Source: CAZHOV01 sp964534315 (GTDB lineage Bacteria > Bacteroidota > Bacteroidia > Chitinophagales > Saprospiraceae). Taken from it: DNA of 36,810 nt. Positions 8,007 to 16,711 of the stretch are shown piece by piece. The notes beneath the pieces were generated by a model that saw nothing but the letters and a program-made list of their open reading frames with translations, was not told the DNA's origin and searched no databases. The number at the start of each line of letters is the position of its first letter. Positions within the stretch are counted from its first letter, which is position 1. Where the stretch lies: NCBI GenBank assembly GCA_964534315.1, contig CAZHOV010000038.1, positions 1-36,810 of the forward strand, written 5' to 3'. Made by a program: the position numbers and the translations under genes.

Positions 8007-8861
8007 TTATTCCTTCGAGGTATCTGAAGATAGGCTTACCGTCTTTTTGTAGAGGAAGTCTATCAATTCCTGTCTATCTTCGATGGGTTTCATTTCGGGA
8101 TAAAAAATGGGGTCGCCGATGTTTACTTTGATGGTTTTTCCTCGTTTATTCATAACTTCATTGAGGAGCAGGCCCAGTCTTAGATTCATATTGATTTTGC
8201 TGACGAACTGGAAAAGCCTGCTATTCTTACCGTGGAAATATAAGGGAACCACATTGCACTCGGCTTCATGAATGCGGGTGCAAATAAAACGCCGCCAGGG
8301 TAGTTCTTCAACATCTCCAAAGAATTTCATGGCGGTAGCTACAGCGCCAGAGGGAAAGATCACCAGCGCTTTTCCTTCATTGAGCTTTTGGGTGGTCTTT
8401 GCTTTCGTTTCCATATTGGTAGCTTTTGCCGCCTCATTTTGACGAAAATCAACAGGGAGAAGGTGGTCTTTCATAAACTCTTCATGAGCCAACACTTCGT
8501 TGACCAAAACGAAATAATCTTTGCGAACCCTCGATACCAAGTGCATAAAAATAATGCCGTCGACTACGCCGAACGGGTGGTTTGCAACAAAAATAAGAGG
8601 GCCGTCTTTGGGAATCTTTGCTAATTGTTCGGGGTCGTAATTGATATCAATATCGAGCTTATCAAGCCCACTTTTCCATACATCAAAGGGATTGGGACCT
8701 TCAGCGTGGAGCTCTTCGTAGATTTTTTGCAGATGCTTTCTTCCCGTGAGCTTCTCTAAGCTTGTGATTATAAACTTTTTTAAACGGGAATCATGAGGAC
8801 TGGAGTAAGAGAATTTTTTCCCATCGTAAGCTTTCGTTTCTTTTGACTTATCTTTAGACAT
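8007..8861 (-). CDS. PlsC-like glycerolipid acyltransferase (hemolysin-type LPLAT)
   Basis: A 284-residue lysophospholipid acyltransferase-fold protein. The catalytic His motif is NHPFGVVDG (His95 and Asp101, spacing H-x5-D), the form seen in hemolysin-like LPLAT members rather than the H-x4-D of PlsC. The substrate-binding motif FPSG lies at 171-174 and a proline-containing VVPLYFHG motif near 210. No clear transmembrane helix is seen, suggesting peripheral membrane association. Likely role: acyl transfer to a lysolipid or aminolipid precursor; the substrate cannot be read from sequence. It is the last gene of a minus-strand run beginning at 15553 and is convergent with batD across about 100 bases without a clear terminator. 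Confidence 0.85.
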   Translation of the reverse strand: MSKDKSKETKAYDGKKFSYSSPHDSRLKKFIITSLEKLTGRKHLQKIYEELHAEGPNPFDVWKSGLDKLDIDINYDPEQLAKIPKDGPLIFVANHPFGVVDGIIFMHLVSRVRKDYFVLVNEVLAHEEFMKDHLLPVDFRQNEAAKATNMETKAKTTQKLNEGKALVIFPSGAVATAMKFFGDVEELPWRRFICTRIHEAECNVVPLYFHGKNSRLFQFVSKINMNLRLGLLLNEVMNKRGKTIKVNIGDPIFYPEMKPIEDRQELIDFLYKKTVSLSSDTSKE

Positions 8862-8923
8862 TTGCAGGTAATTAGAATTTTTTCACTGTAAAAATAGACA
8901 AACTGAGTAAAAGGTCAATACTT

Positions 8924-11900
8924 TTAAAGTTTATCATCCAATTCTTCTATTTCCGGGGCTTCGAGCAGTGTATTCTCCAACCGCTTTTCAGTCATGGCAC
9001 ACCACGGGCAGTTTGGTTTATCGCATCCATTTGAAAATTCGAGATTCATAACTTTTTTATAGGTGCTTGTAATGATCGTTTTCAATTGTTCAACATCTTC
9101 GGGGCCTAGCTCGATAGTTTTCTCGATACTTTGTCCTTTTTTATCAGGTGAGAGAAAAATGATCTTTCCATGGTTTGTCCTACGCCTGAAAGTAGAGGCA
9201 TTTTCAAGGAGTATTTTGTAAAATGTGAGCTGTCGCCAATATTTTCCACCTGTTGGATTCTGAGTTGTTGGTCGGCTAAGTCTTGAAGATTGGTAAACAG
9301 TCGTTTTATAATCTACCACAATAGCTTCTTGATTAGGTAATAATTCAACTTTATCAATCACACCTTTTATGGGTATCCCATTGACTTCTATATTTCGAAG
9401 ATTTAATTCCAACTTAACTTCTTTCGACCAATGGGGTAGATGGTCCTTGTAAATCCTGGATAGGGTTTCTTTTCCTTTTTTTAGATAATGGTTATAGATA
9501 TGAAGGTCAAAAGCGCCCTTATATTGATGTATACTTCGATCAAAAACGCTCAACAAACGAGAAAGAGATGGATATTCTTTCTTTTTATGGCTGCGCATTT
9601 CTTGAAATAGCCATTCCAGAGCTGTATGCATAATCACTCCGTAAGTTCCGCCCACTGTTCTTCCAATAGGAGCTTTTATCACATAATTATAATAAAAACC
9701 GATCGGGCAGTTTAGAAAGCTATCGAGGTTGGAGATAGTCATTTGAAAACCGGAAAGGAGTTCCATCAAATGAGATCTTTCAGGGAGATCTACTTTGGGT
9801 ACCTGCGCATCGAGTTGTTGAAGAATACCCTCAAAAACTTGATGGTCCGGCACATCTTTTTCGATTACCGGTATTTTGGGGTGGGTGCAAAGTTCGTCCA
9901 CGAAACGACTACGTTTGGTAGCTTTACCGTCGGGTTTTCTTTTGCTGTAAGAGAGGTGGAGGAATTTTTTAGCTCTGGTTAGCGCTACATAAAACAGCCT
10001 TCTTCGGGCCTCTGTCTCGTCATTTTCTGTGGAGTAGGTAAGATTTTCGGGAAACGAAAATTGAGTTCGTCCGGAACTGTTCCTGGGGCCCCAGGAATCA
10101 TCTAATAAGTCGATCATGAAAACGTGACTGAATTCAAGCCCTTTAGATGAATGCGCAGTTAGAAACTGAATACCTCCAGCGGTAGCTCTTTTCTCTGCGG
10201 GAAGCGAAATCCTGCCTTTTAGCATTTTTTCCAAGATGACAAGTAATTCCTGAAGGGTAAGGCCCGGATTTTTCTCCGTTTCCCCAATGATGAATTGATG
10301 TAATGTATATAGCACGTTCAAATACCATTCTTTCTCTTCTTTTTCCAATAGTTGCTCGAGCAAACCGCTTTTGGTAAGGATATGTTGAAAAAGCCTTGGT
10401 AATGACAGCATGGAAGCTTCTGAGAATAGAAAAGAGAAAAAATGTTCTACTGTATGTAAGAAAGAGACCTCTTTTAAAGAATCCTTTAATTCAAGATCTT
10501 TGATATTGATAATCAGTGTTTTCCAAGAAAAATCAGGCTCTTCTAGTTTTCGTTTTTGGTAGTAAACGCTTAAAGTGGCGATATCCTGCATATTGATTTT
10601 CCAGAAAGGAAAGTGAAGAATGGGAATGACGAGGTGATCTCCGGAATTAGGGTGGCGAGTTTCCAGATTATAGAAGTTCAAAATGGTCAGGATTTGCTTA
10701 ACGACCGGTTCGTGAAGAATATCTACTTCTTTTTTGGTATTATATGGAATTCCTTGTTTTTTTAATAGATATATAAGTTGGTCAGATTGCTTATGGCGGG
10801 CATAGATAACGGCAATATCTTCAGGATTAACCCCTTTATTGAGTTGTGCTTTTACAGCTTTCAGAATACCAATATTTTCTTGCGTTTTATTAGGGAAAGC
10901 AAAGACTCCGATACGTAGTTCGCTGTTTTTTACCTGCTTATTTTTTGCCTCCAGTTTTTTGGTAACTCCGGGGATTAGGGAAGTCACCCTGTTTTCATTT
11001 TTGGAGATGACCAGACGGGCAGCATCTAGGATATGTTGAGAGGAGCGGTAATTGTCTTTAAGGACAATAAAACGGAGATTGCTTTCATAGGCCTGGTAAA
11101 AGTCGATCAAATTATGTAAACGGGCACCCTGAAACTCGTAAATCGACTGGTCATCATCGCCTACAATAAAGATATTAGGGCTTTCCCAATAGTTGATTAA
11201 GTGCAGCAGAATCTGATTTTGGGCTCCATTAGTATCTTGGTATTCATCGACGAGGATATATAAAAACTGCTCTTGGTATCTTCTGAGAAGCCAGGGGTAT
11301 TTTTTGAATGCCTCGATAACCCAAAGGATCATATCTTCATAGTCATAGCGTTTTTGTTCGAGGAGTAATTGATTATAGCGGGGATATAGTTCCGCCGCAG
11401 CCACCAGGCGTTCCATCTTCCATGCTTCATTTTCAATTTTACCTGTTTTTACATCCCCCTTATTGTTATTTCCGTATTTTCTTTTGTAGATATAATCTGG
11501 GTTATTAGGGAGTTCTTCGAGGTAACGGAGGGTTTTTCCTTTAATGTGTTCAGGAGACCATCCTTCGGATTTCATAGATCTGAAAAGGTGACTCAGGTGC
11601 GCCGTATAAAAAAATAGATCCTTGGTTGTTTTTTTTAGAGGATGATCAAAGGAAAGCTCCTGAAGCAGGCGGTGGATGACCTCTATCCGCTCAAGGTCAC
11701 TCAACGGGCTCAAATCGTTGTAGCCAAACAATTCCAGGTTATCCTGAATAATTTGGTTGCAGAATGAATGAAAGGTGGAGATAAAAATTCGGTGGGCATC
11801 GGTAGGGCCTATAAACCTTATCAATCGTTCGCGCATGGCATTTACCCCCGCATCTGAGAAGGTCAGACAAAGAATATTAGAGGGATATACATCTGTTTGT

Positions 11901-12049
11901 TTGAGTATCTGACCGATCCGGGTGGCCAGAATATGGGTTTTTCCAGTTCCTGGCCCTGCTAGAACAAATACTGGCCCTTCGATATGGTCAACAGCCTCTT
12001 GTTGTTCTTCGTTTAACAGCTTTAGTATTTGCTCAAAATCATTTTCCAA
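8924..12049 (-). CDS. UvrD/Rep-type helicase fused to a PD-(D/E)XK nuclease
   Basis: A 1041-residue superfamily 1A helicase with a C-terminal RecB-family nuclease. Q-motif LNEEQQEAV (12-20), Walker A AGPGTGKT (31-38), Walker B VDEYQDTN (about 265-272) and motif VI FYVALTRAKK are all present. The nuclease has an H-containing motif (about 800), Asp in GVIDKVEL and D913-Y-K915. Four cysteines (C781, C1009, C1014, C1017) fit the Fe-S staple of AddB/Cas4-type nucleases. This resembles a single-chain AddAB/AdnAB-like DNA end-processing enzyme. The start codon is TTG at 12047-12049: an in-frame stop lies 12 bases upstream and no ATG precedes the Q-motif. That stop belongs to the upstream gene, suggesting coupled re-initiation. 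Confidence 0.92.
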   Translation of the reverse strand: MENDFEQILKLLNEEQQEAVDHIEGPVFVLAGPGTGKTHILATRIGQILKQTDVYPSNILCLTFSDAGVNAMRERLIRFIGPTDAHRIFISTFHSFCNQIIQDNLELFGYNDLSPLSDLERIEVIHRLLQELSFDHPLKKTTKDLFFYTAHLSHLFRSMKSEGWSPEHIKGKTLRYLEELPNNPDYIYKRKYGNNNKGDVKTGKIENEAWKMERLVAAAELYPRYNQLLLEQKRYDYEDMILWVIEAFKKYPWLLRRYQEQFLYILVDEYQDTNGAQNQILLHLINYWESPNIFIVGDDDQSIYEFQGARLHNLIDFYQAYESNLRFIVLKDNYRSSQHILDAARLVISKNENRVTSLIPGVTKKLEAKNKQVKNSELRIGVFAFPNKTQENIGILKAVKAQLNKGVNPEDIAVIYARHKQSDQLIYLLKKQGIPYNTKKEVDILHEPVVKQILTILNFYNLETRHPNSGDHLVIPILHFPFWKINMQDIATLSVYYQKRKLEEPDFSWKTLIINIKDLELKDSLKEVSFLHTVEHFFSFLFSEASMLSLPRLFQHILTKSGLLEQLLEKEEKEWYLNVLYTLHQFIIGETEKNPGLTLQELLVILEKMLKGRISLPAEKRATAGGIQFLTAHSSKGLEFSHVFMIDLLDDSWGPRNSSGRTQFSFPENLTYSTENDETEARRRLFYVALTRAKKFLHLSYSKRKPDGKATKRSRFVDELCTHPKIPVIEKDVPDHQVFEGILQQLDAQVPKVDLPERSHLMELLSGFQMTISNLDSFLNCPIGFYYNYVIKAPIGRTVGGTYGVIMHTALEWLFQEMRSHKKKEYPSLSRLLSVFDRSIHQYKGAFDLHIYNHYLKKGKETLSRIYKDHLPHWSKEVKLELNLRNIEVNGIPIKGVIDKVELLPNQEAIVVDYKTTVYQSSRLSRPTTQNPTGGKYWRQLTFYKILLENASTFRRRTNHGKIIFLSPDKKGQSIEKTIELGPEDVEQLKTIITSTYKKVMNLEFSNGCDKPNCPWCAMTEKRLENTLLEAPEIEELDDKL

Positions 12050-12061
12050 GTATCGTCTTTT

Positions 12062-15000
12062 TTAGAAGTCTGTTCCTATGGATAGATAAAGGATAGGATC
12101 TTGCACGACTCGTGTCTCAACCCCCCATGCATAGTCGAGGCGTACAAAGTACCCGAAGAGCATACTCCTGATACCTGCACCGTAACCATAAACAACCGGA
12201 TCTCTGAAGTAATTGACATTGACGGTAATTTTAGAGTTACGAACTTCGTCTGTATTGAGTGGATTGTCTTCGCCAAAAGGATCTACGCCTGTCCATGCTG
12301 TGCCAACGTCAAAGAATCCGACCACCTGGAAATTTCTGAAGAAATTGGAACGGATATTTTTAAAAAAGTATTTGAAAACGGGCACTCTCAACTCCGCATT
12401 GGCCAAGGCATAATTACTTCCGTTCCGGATATTTTGCCTAAATCCTCTCATGTTGGTGGCTAAAGCCTGAAAGGCTATTTTATCAGGGTCTGTTGTTGGC
12501 AGATCAATTTCATTATTGAAGCTAGAAAACAGCCAGTTATCAACACCGCCAAGATAATAAATAATATTTTCGGCCCCAAAACTGGTGGCACCTGCGATCC
12601 GGGCGGCAAAAATCGAATGCTTATCTAGCCGCTGATAATGTCGGGCATCAAACCCGACAACGCCCATAAACCCTTCGCCAAACTGGAATGATACATTATC
12701 AGCGACCGTAAAATCAAATCGCTTCTGTACTTCGGAGTAGATTTTATAGCGTGTACCATTTTTGATATTTACTGCTACATCAATCGTATTATCAAAAACA
12801 TATTCGAGCCGCAGCCCAGCTCGTTGAGAGGTTTGGGTTGGCGTTTCTAATGAATTCCGATCTGTGCCTAATTGAATTCTACGATCTTCCCGAAGTATTG
12901 TGGTCAGCCTAAGACTTCTAAAAATATCGAGCGGATATTTTAATGAATAACTACCAAGAGTAATGAGTTCGCGGTGTCGGCGGGCAGGGTTTGTATTCTC
13001 ATCGGTGAAGCGGAGCGTTCTTCTGTAGAAAGCAAATTCCTTATCCAGGCGCTTTTTCTTATTTCTGTAGACGAGAAAATATTCGGCACCGTTGAAAGTA
13101 GTTGGAAATCTTACTCCGCCTTCAATTTCGTGATCTTCAAATAAATCTTTGAAGTTGATTTTCAATAATATACCTAAAGGAGGAATACCAAATTCCTGGC
13201 CGTCGTTAAAGTAACTTTCCTGCCCCCCAAAAAGAAAACTATTGTCTAATTGAGTAGTGAAAAAGTCGGTTCTAAACCTTAATCGATAAGGAGTAATCCT
13301 TGAGGGTCTGAATTTTTCAACCGTTTTGTCCTCAACAGGGTTGAGGAGTTGTTCTTCAATTCGCTTTAAATTGATCGGAGCTTCTTCCTTCTCTTCTTCT
13401 TCTATATCAAGAATAATGGCCTCCGCCTCATCTTCAAATTCACTTTGAAATAGGTAATTATCGATATCGATTTTTCCGGTATCCTGTTTTTCAACAGGCA
13501 CGATGACGGTGTCTAGCGAGAGGGTATCTTTTTCAGGGACTATACTGGTAGGAATTTCTTCTTCAGGTTCTTTTTCTTCTTTTTTCTCCTTTTCTTTTTT
13601 CTTTTTAGGAGTGAATTTCTCATAGGTGATCTGAAATTGCTTGAATTCCGTATTCTGAGCGCTAGCTCTGGTTTCAGGATATAAGTTTTTTAGAATCAAT
13701 TGATCTCGACCATTAAAGTGAAATTGTTCGATGATTTTGTCTACTCTGGGTGCAGTATGTTGTTTAACTATGCTCCTTGACAGGTTAGTGTTATCATGAA
13801 GAAAAGATTTGGTCTTATATACTGGTTCCAAGATAATGGTATCGATTAATGTAGAATCAAGTGAAGTAAGACTAGAATCCTGGTGAAGGACGATTTCGCT
13901 GCCATCTTCCAGGGCAATGATCTGATTATAATGGCTGAGAACAGTATCCAGGTAGCCCATTTTCCGGTTGAAAAGACCGTACTCATCACTTAAAAATCCA
14001 AAATAGGTAGAATCAACAGCGATGGGATAACGTTCATTTGCAAGAGGCGTATTGGTTACCCGGATAAGGTTATCCTCCTTTTTCTGCAGGTCATAATAAA
14101 AAAGATCGAAATTACCCACGGGAATGATGGAATCAAATCGCTGAGGAAGGAGTGAAGTGTCAGGCCGATTGGAAGCGAACAAAACACCTTTTTTCCCGTC
14201 AATATTTACAAAAGAGGCATCTAAATCATCATAAAAATCTCTGGTAATAGGCTCTGATTGACGGGTTTTTGTTTTGAAAATGAAGATATCTGAAAAGCCT
14301 CGTACAGATGCAGAGACTACCATATTATAGTTATCAATAAAATCCATTTTAAAGATACGGTGGTAAATGGTAGGCATCTCATCGACTTCTTTCTTTTTGT
14401 TTTGGGTATTGTAGATGAGTAGTTTGAGCATATCTCTTTTTTCAAACATAATCGCCAATTCCTGGCCGTTAGGTTTCCAGGCAAGTAGCGGATAGTTATA
14501 ATCTGTAGCTTGAAACGGATTTCTGGAGCCCAGTTTAAAGATTTTTGTTCGGTCTCCCGTTTCTATATCCTGAATGAATACCCGGTATTTTCCGATTTCA
14601 TTTAAGACATAAGCAAGGTACCTTCCGTCTGGACTCAGTTTGGCTTCAGTGATCGGGAGGTTTCGCTTGTTTTTGATCTCAATAAGATTTCCGGTGTTAA
14701 AAATGGAATCTCTTGCCTGTGCTTCTTTCTCATACCGGTTTTTAAAAAAGTCGAACCAGCTGAACGAGGTTTGCTCAAAGGAGCTTCCTAGTACGTAAAG
14801 GAAACCACTTTCGATACTACGGTTAATTCTGGTAAGATAAAGCAGGTTGGTAACGGTTGCTTTACCATAGTTTTGAAAGATATAATACCACATAGAATGC
14901 CCGGCAAGCTTAGGATTCACTGTGGCGAACTCTTCAAAGCTGGTGTATTCGCCACTGAGGATGACATCCCTTAATTCACTGTCGAGATCGGTATTCCATT

Positions 15001-15553
15001 TTTGACCAACGAAGGCCACAATGCCACTCTTGAACCATTCGGGTAGGTTCATCATAACGGCATTCTGAACGATTTCCTGGAGGTTAGAACCAAATAGCAT
15101 AGAATTAAGATAGACCTCGGCAATACCCTCTCTAATTTGCTTCCGGAGGTGATTATGATCTCCATTGAAGTAGACAAATATTTTCTTATCCACAATCTTT
15201 GTTTGTCCTCCTGTATTATTAAACACCTCTTCGCCGCCTATATTGCTCTGTTTGAGATCTGTGAGATCAGTGAAAACAATGATCTGGATTTTATCATTGA
15301 TGCGATGTTCAAGAATATTTTGAATTTCATTGAAATCCTGTTCGGCAATTAACACAGCGGCCTGGCCAATATTCCGGCCTTTACCGTACCAATAGGTAGT
15401 GAAATTTCTGCTATCATACTGCAACCATTCCTTAAAATCATTATGATATTGAATGCGGTTTTTCCCGAAAGTCACCTGCGTTCCTTGCGAAAATAAAGGA
15501 GTAGTGATCAATACAAATCCGAGAAAGAGTATATATAATTTTAGGTTGCCCAT
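12062..15553 (-). CDS. Outer-membrane fusion protein: peptidase-like region, TolB-like propeller, Omp85-like barrel
   Basis: A predicted surface or outer-membrane protein of 1163 residues. The frame is open from 15601, but ATG at 15553 places a clean signal peptide at the N-terminus (MGNLKLYILFLGFVLI, cleavage near LFSQ). Residues about 25-240 resemble gluzincin 'peptidase MA' proteins, but no HExxH is present (QIREGIAEV and LPEWFKSGIVAF occupy the expected sites). Residues about 288-560 carry WD40/TolB-like repeats (LSPDGRYLAYV, FASNRPDTS). A Lys/Glu-rich linker (about 640-760) precedes a barrel (about 745-1163) with the Omp85-type ending FFDVGTAWTG, YGYGAGIR and a terminal Phe. It heads a minus-strand run with the helicase (gap 12 bases) and acyltransferase. 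Confidence 0.85.
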   Translation of the reverse strand: MGNLKLYILFLGFVLITTPLFSQGTQVTFGKNRIQYHNDFKEWLQYDSRNFTTYWYGKGRNIGQAAVLIAEQDFNEIQNILEHRINDKIQIIVFTDLTDLKQSNIGGEEVFNNTGGQTKIVDKKIFVYFNGDHNHLRKQIREGIAEVYLNSMLFGSNLQEIVQNAVMMNLPEWFKSGIVAFVGQKWNTDLDSELRDVILSGEYTSFEEFATVNPKLAGHSMWYYIFQNYGKATVTNLLYLTRINRSIESGFLYVLGSSFEQTSFSWFDFFKNRYEKEAQARDSIFNTGNLIEIKNKRNLPITEAKLSPDGRYLAYVLNEIGKYRVFIQDIETGDRTKIFKLGSRNPFQATDYNYPLLAWKPNGQELAIMFEKRDMLKLLIYNTQNKKKEVDEMPTIYHRIFKMDFIDNYNMVVSASVRGFSDIFIFKTKTRQSEPITRDFYDDLDASFVNIDGKKGVLFASNRPDTSLLPQRFDSIIPVGNFDLFYYDLQKKEDNLIRVTNTPLANERYPIAVDSTYFGFLSDEYGLFNRKMGYLDTVLSHYNQIIALEDGSEIVLHQDSSLTSLDSTLIDTIILEPVYKTKSFLHDNTNLSRSIVKQHTAPRVDKIIEQFHFNGRDQLILKNLYPETRASAQNTEFKQFQITYEKFTPKKKKEKEKKEEKEPEEEIPTSIVPEKDTLSLDTVIVPVEKQDTGKIDIDNYLFQSEFEDEAEAIILDIEEEEKEEAPINLKRIEEQLLNPVEDKTVEKFRPSRITPYRLRFRTDFFTTQLDNSFLFGGQESYFNDGQEFGIPPLGILLKINFKDLFEDHEIEGGVRFPTTFNGAEYFLVYRNKKKRLDKEFAFYRRTLRFTDENTNPARRHRELITLGSYSLKYPLDIFRSLRLTTILREDRRIQLGTDRNSLETPTQTSQRAGLRLEYVFDNTIDVAVNIKNGTRYKIYSEVQKRFDFTVADNVSFQFGEGFMGVVGFDARHYQRLDKHSIFAARIAGATSFGAENIIYYLGGVDNWLFSSFNNEIDLPTTDPDKIAFQALATNMRGFRQNIRNGSNYALANAELRVPVFKYFFKNIRSNFFRNFQVVGFFDVGTAWTGVDPFGEDNPLNTDEVRNSKITVNVNYFRDPVVYGYGAGIRSMLFGYFVRLDYAWGVETRVVQDPILYLSIGTDF

Positions 15554-15620
15554 ATTTTTAGTATATAATTGAATGACAAGAGTCCGATGACAAAATTTCA
15601 AAAAATTTAGGATATAGTTT

Positions 15621-15628
15621 TACATTTG
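15621..15628 (+). promoter_or_regulatory. Candidate -7 element for the metallo-beta-lactamase gene
   Basis: TACATTTG matches TAnnTTTG. No convincing TTTG is seen at the -33 position. If used, transcription would begin near 15634 and leave an unusually long leader of about 113 bases before the ATG at 15748. Confidence 0.4.
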
Positions 15629-15668
15629 CAAACCAAAAAAGTACAAAAGAGTTCTATATATTCCAGTG

Positions 15669-15711
15669 TTAGATGGTTGGCAGGCCGACATGAATAGGGA
15701 CCACCACCTAA
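15669..15711 (+). other. Potential structured leader RNA
   Basis: Bases 15669-15679 (TTAGATGGTTG) can pair with 15701-15711 (CCACCACCTAA) over 11 positions with nine Watson-Crick pairs and two mismatches. An alternative 5-bp hairpin, GTTGG (15676-15680) with CCGAC (15685-15689), uses the same bases and is mutually exclusive. The region lies between a candidate promoter and the downstream ATG and is richer in G and C than the surrounding spacer. I do not recognise it as any known riboswitch class. Confidence 0.3.
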
Positions 15712-15747
15712 ACTTAGACTTTCAAGTACCTTTAAAACGGAAAAAAT

Positions 15748-16386
15748 ATGGCTGTTGTTGCTACATTTACTTTCAATCCTTTTCAAGAAAATACTTACTT
15801 GATATATGACGACAGTAAGGAATGTATCATTATAGATCCGGGGTGTTCCAATGCTCAAGAGCGCGACATTTTGTCCACTTTTATCAAGGAGAACAGCCTT
15901 AAACCTATGCGATTAATCAACACGCATTGCCACATTGATCATGTATTAGGTAACCAGTGGGTTTCTGACCATTATAATTTAGGTCTTGAAATACATCGCG
16001 GAGAAATTCCAGTTTTGGAATTCGCCCAAAAAGCAGGAGATCTTTACGGCATTCCGTATGACGGTTCTCCGGCTCCGGTAGCTTATATTGAAGAAGGCGA
16101 TGAAATTATTTTCGGACAAACCCTGTTGTCCGCCCTTTTAACTCCAGGTCACTCGCCTGCCAGCATTTCTTTATTCTGTAAAGAAGATCAATTTTTAATC
16201 GCTGGGGATGTTCTATTTCAAGGGAGTATCGGAAGAACAGATCTGCCCGGCGGAGACTTCGATACGCTCATCTCAAGTATTAAAGATAAACTGTTTCCCT
16301 TAGGCGATACTGTTCGCGTTTATCCTGGTCACGGACCCTACACTTCCATCGGAGAAGAAAAGAAATCAAATCCTTTTCTGACATAA
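15748..16386 (+). CDS. Metallo-beta-lactamase-fold hydrolase (glyoxalase II-like)
   Basis: A 212-residue cytoplasmic MBL-fold protein. The zinc motif is THCHIDH (His60, His62, Asp64, His65). Further ligands are His in TPGHSP (about 135), Asp in AGDVLF (about 154) and His in PGHGP near the C-terminus, so both metal sites look complete. The length matches the short YcbL-like branch of hydroxyacylglutathione hydrolases rather than full GloB, which carries an extra C-terminal substrate domain. Likely a thioester or related hydrolase; the substrate is uncertain. It stands alone on the + strand, divergent from the outer-membrane fusion gene and convergent with the DUF4286 gene, which ends 2 bases away. 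Confidence 0.93.
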   Translation: MAVVATFTFNPFQENTYLIYDDSKECIIIDPGCSNAQERDILSTFIKENSLKPMRLINTHCHIDHVLGNQWVSDHYNLGLEIHRGEIPVLEFAQKAGDLYGIPYDGSPAPVAYIEEGDEIIFGQTLLSALLTPGHSPASISLFCKEDQFLIAGDVLFQGSIGRTDLPGGDFDTLISSIKDKLFPLGDTVRVYPGHGPYTSIGEEKKSNPFLT

Positions 16387-16388
16387 TT

Positions 16389-16694
16389 TTAGCCGACTAC
16401 CTTAAGTAACGTTCTGAAAGCTACAAATTTATTCTTGTATCGATCTGTGTGTTCTTTTTGTAAAGTTGGAGCAAAATTTTGCTGGTAGTGCTCCAGAGTG
16501 GCCATATCCTTACAAAAGTATTGGATGGCATAGGTAACTCCGTCCGTATCGTCGGTAAGTAGGAGTTTGCAGATCTTGTATTCTTCAAACAAGCCGGTAT
16601 CCATTATATCCGGAATATGGATAGCTTTCATCCATTTTAACCAATCATCGTGGATATCATGATCTACTTTTACGGTTACATTATAAAGAATCAT
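16389..16694 (-). CDS. DUF4286 family protein
   Basis: A 101-residue protein matching the DUF4286 family: MILYNVTVKVDHDIHDDWLKWM opening, a central YAIQYF strand, and a C-terminal KFVAFRTLL strand. The pattern suggests a small alpha/beta (ferredoxin-like, possibly dimeric) fold. No signal peptide and no catalytic motif are visible, and the function is unknown. It lies 17 bases after the stop of the large TPR gene and is probably co-transcribed with it. Its stop faces that of the metallo-beta-lactamase gene with a 2-base gap, so no separate terminator fits between them. Confidence 0.85.
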   Translation of the reverse strand: MILYNVTVKVDHDIHDDWLKWMKAIHIPDIMDTGLFEEYKICKLLLTDDTDGVTYAIQYFCKDMATLEHYQQNFAPTLQKEHTDRYKNKFVAFRTLLKVVG

Positions 16695-16711
16695 TCTTTG
16701 AGTAATCTAAA

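Noticed and set aside
15690..15809. 39-codon + strand ORF starting in the leader of the metallo-beta-lactamase gene
   Set aside because: It overlaps the real gene out of frame and has no recognisable features. Kept only as part of the leader finding.
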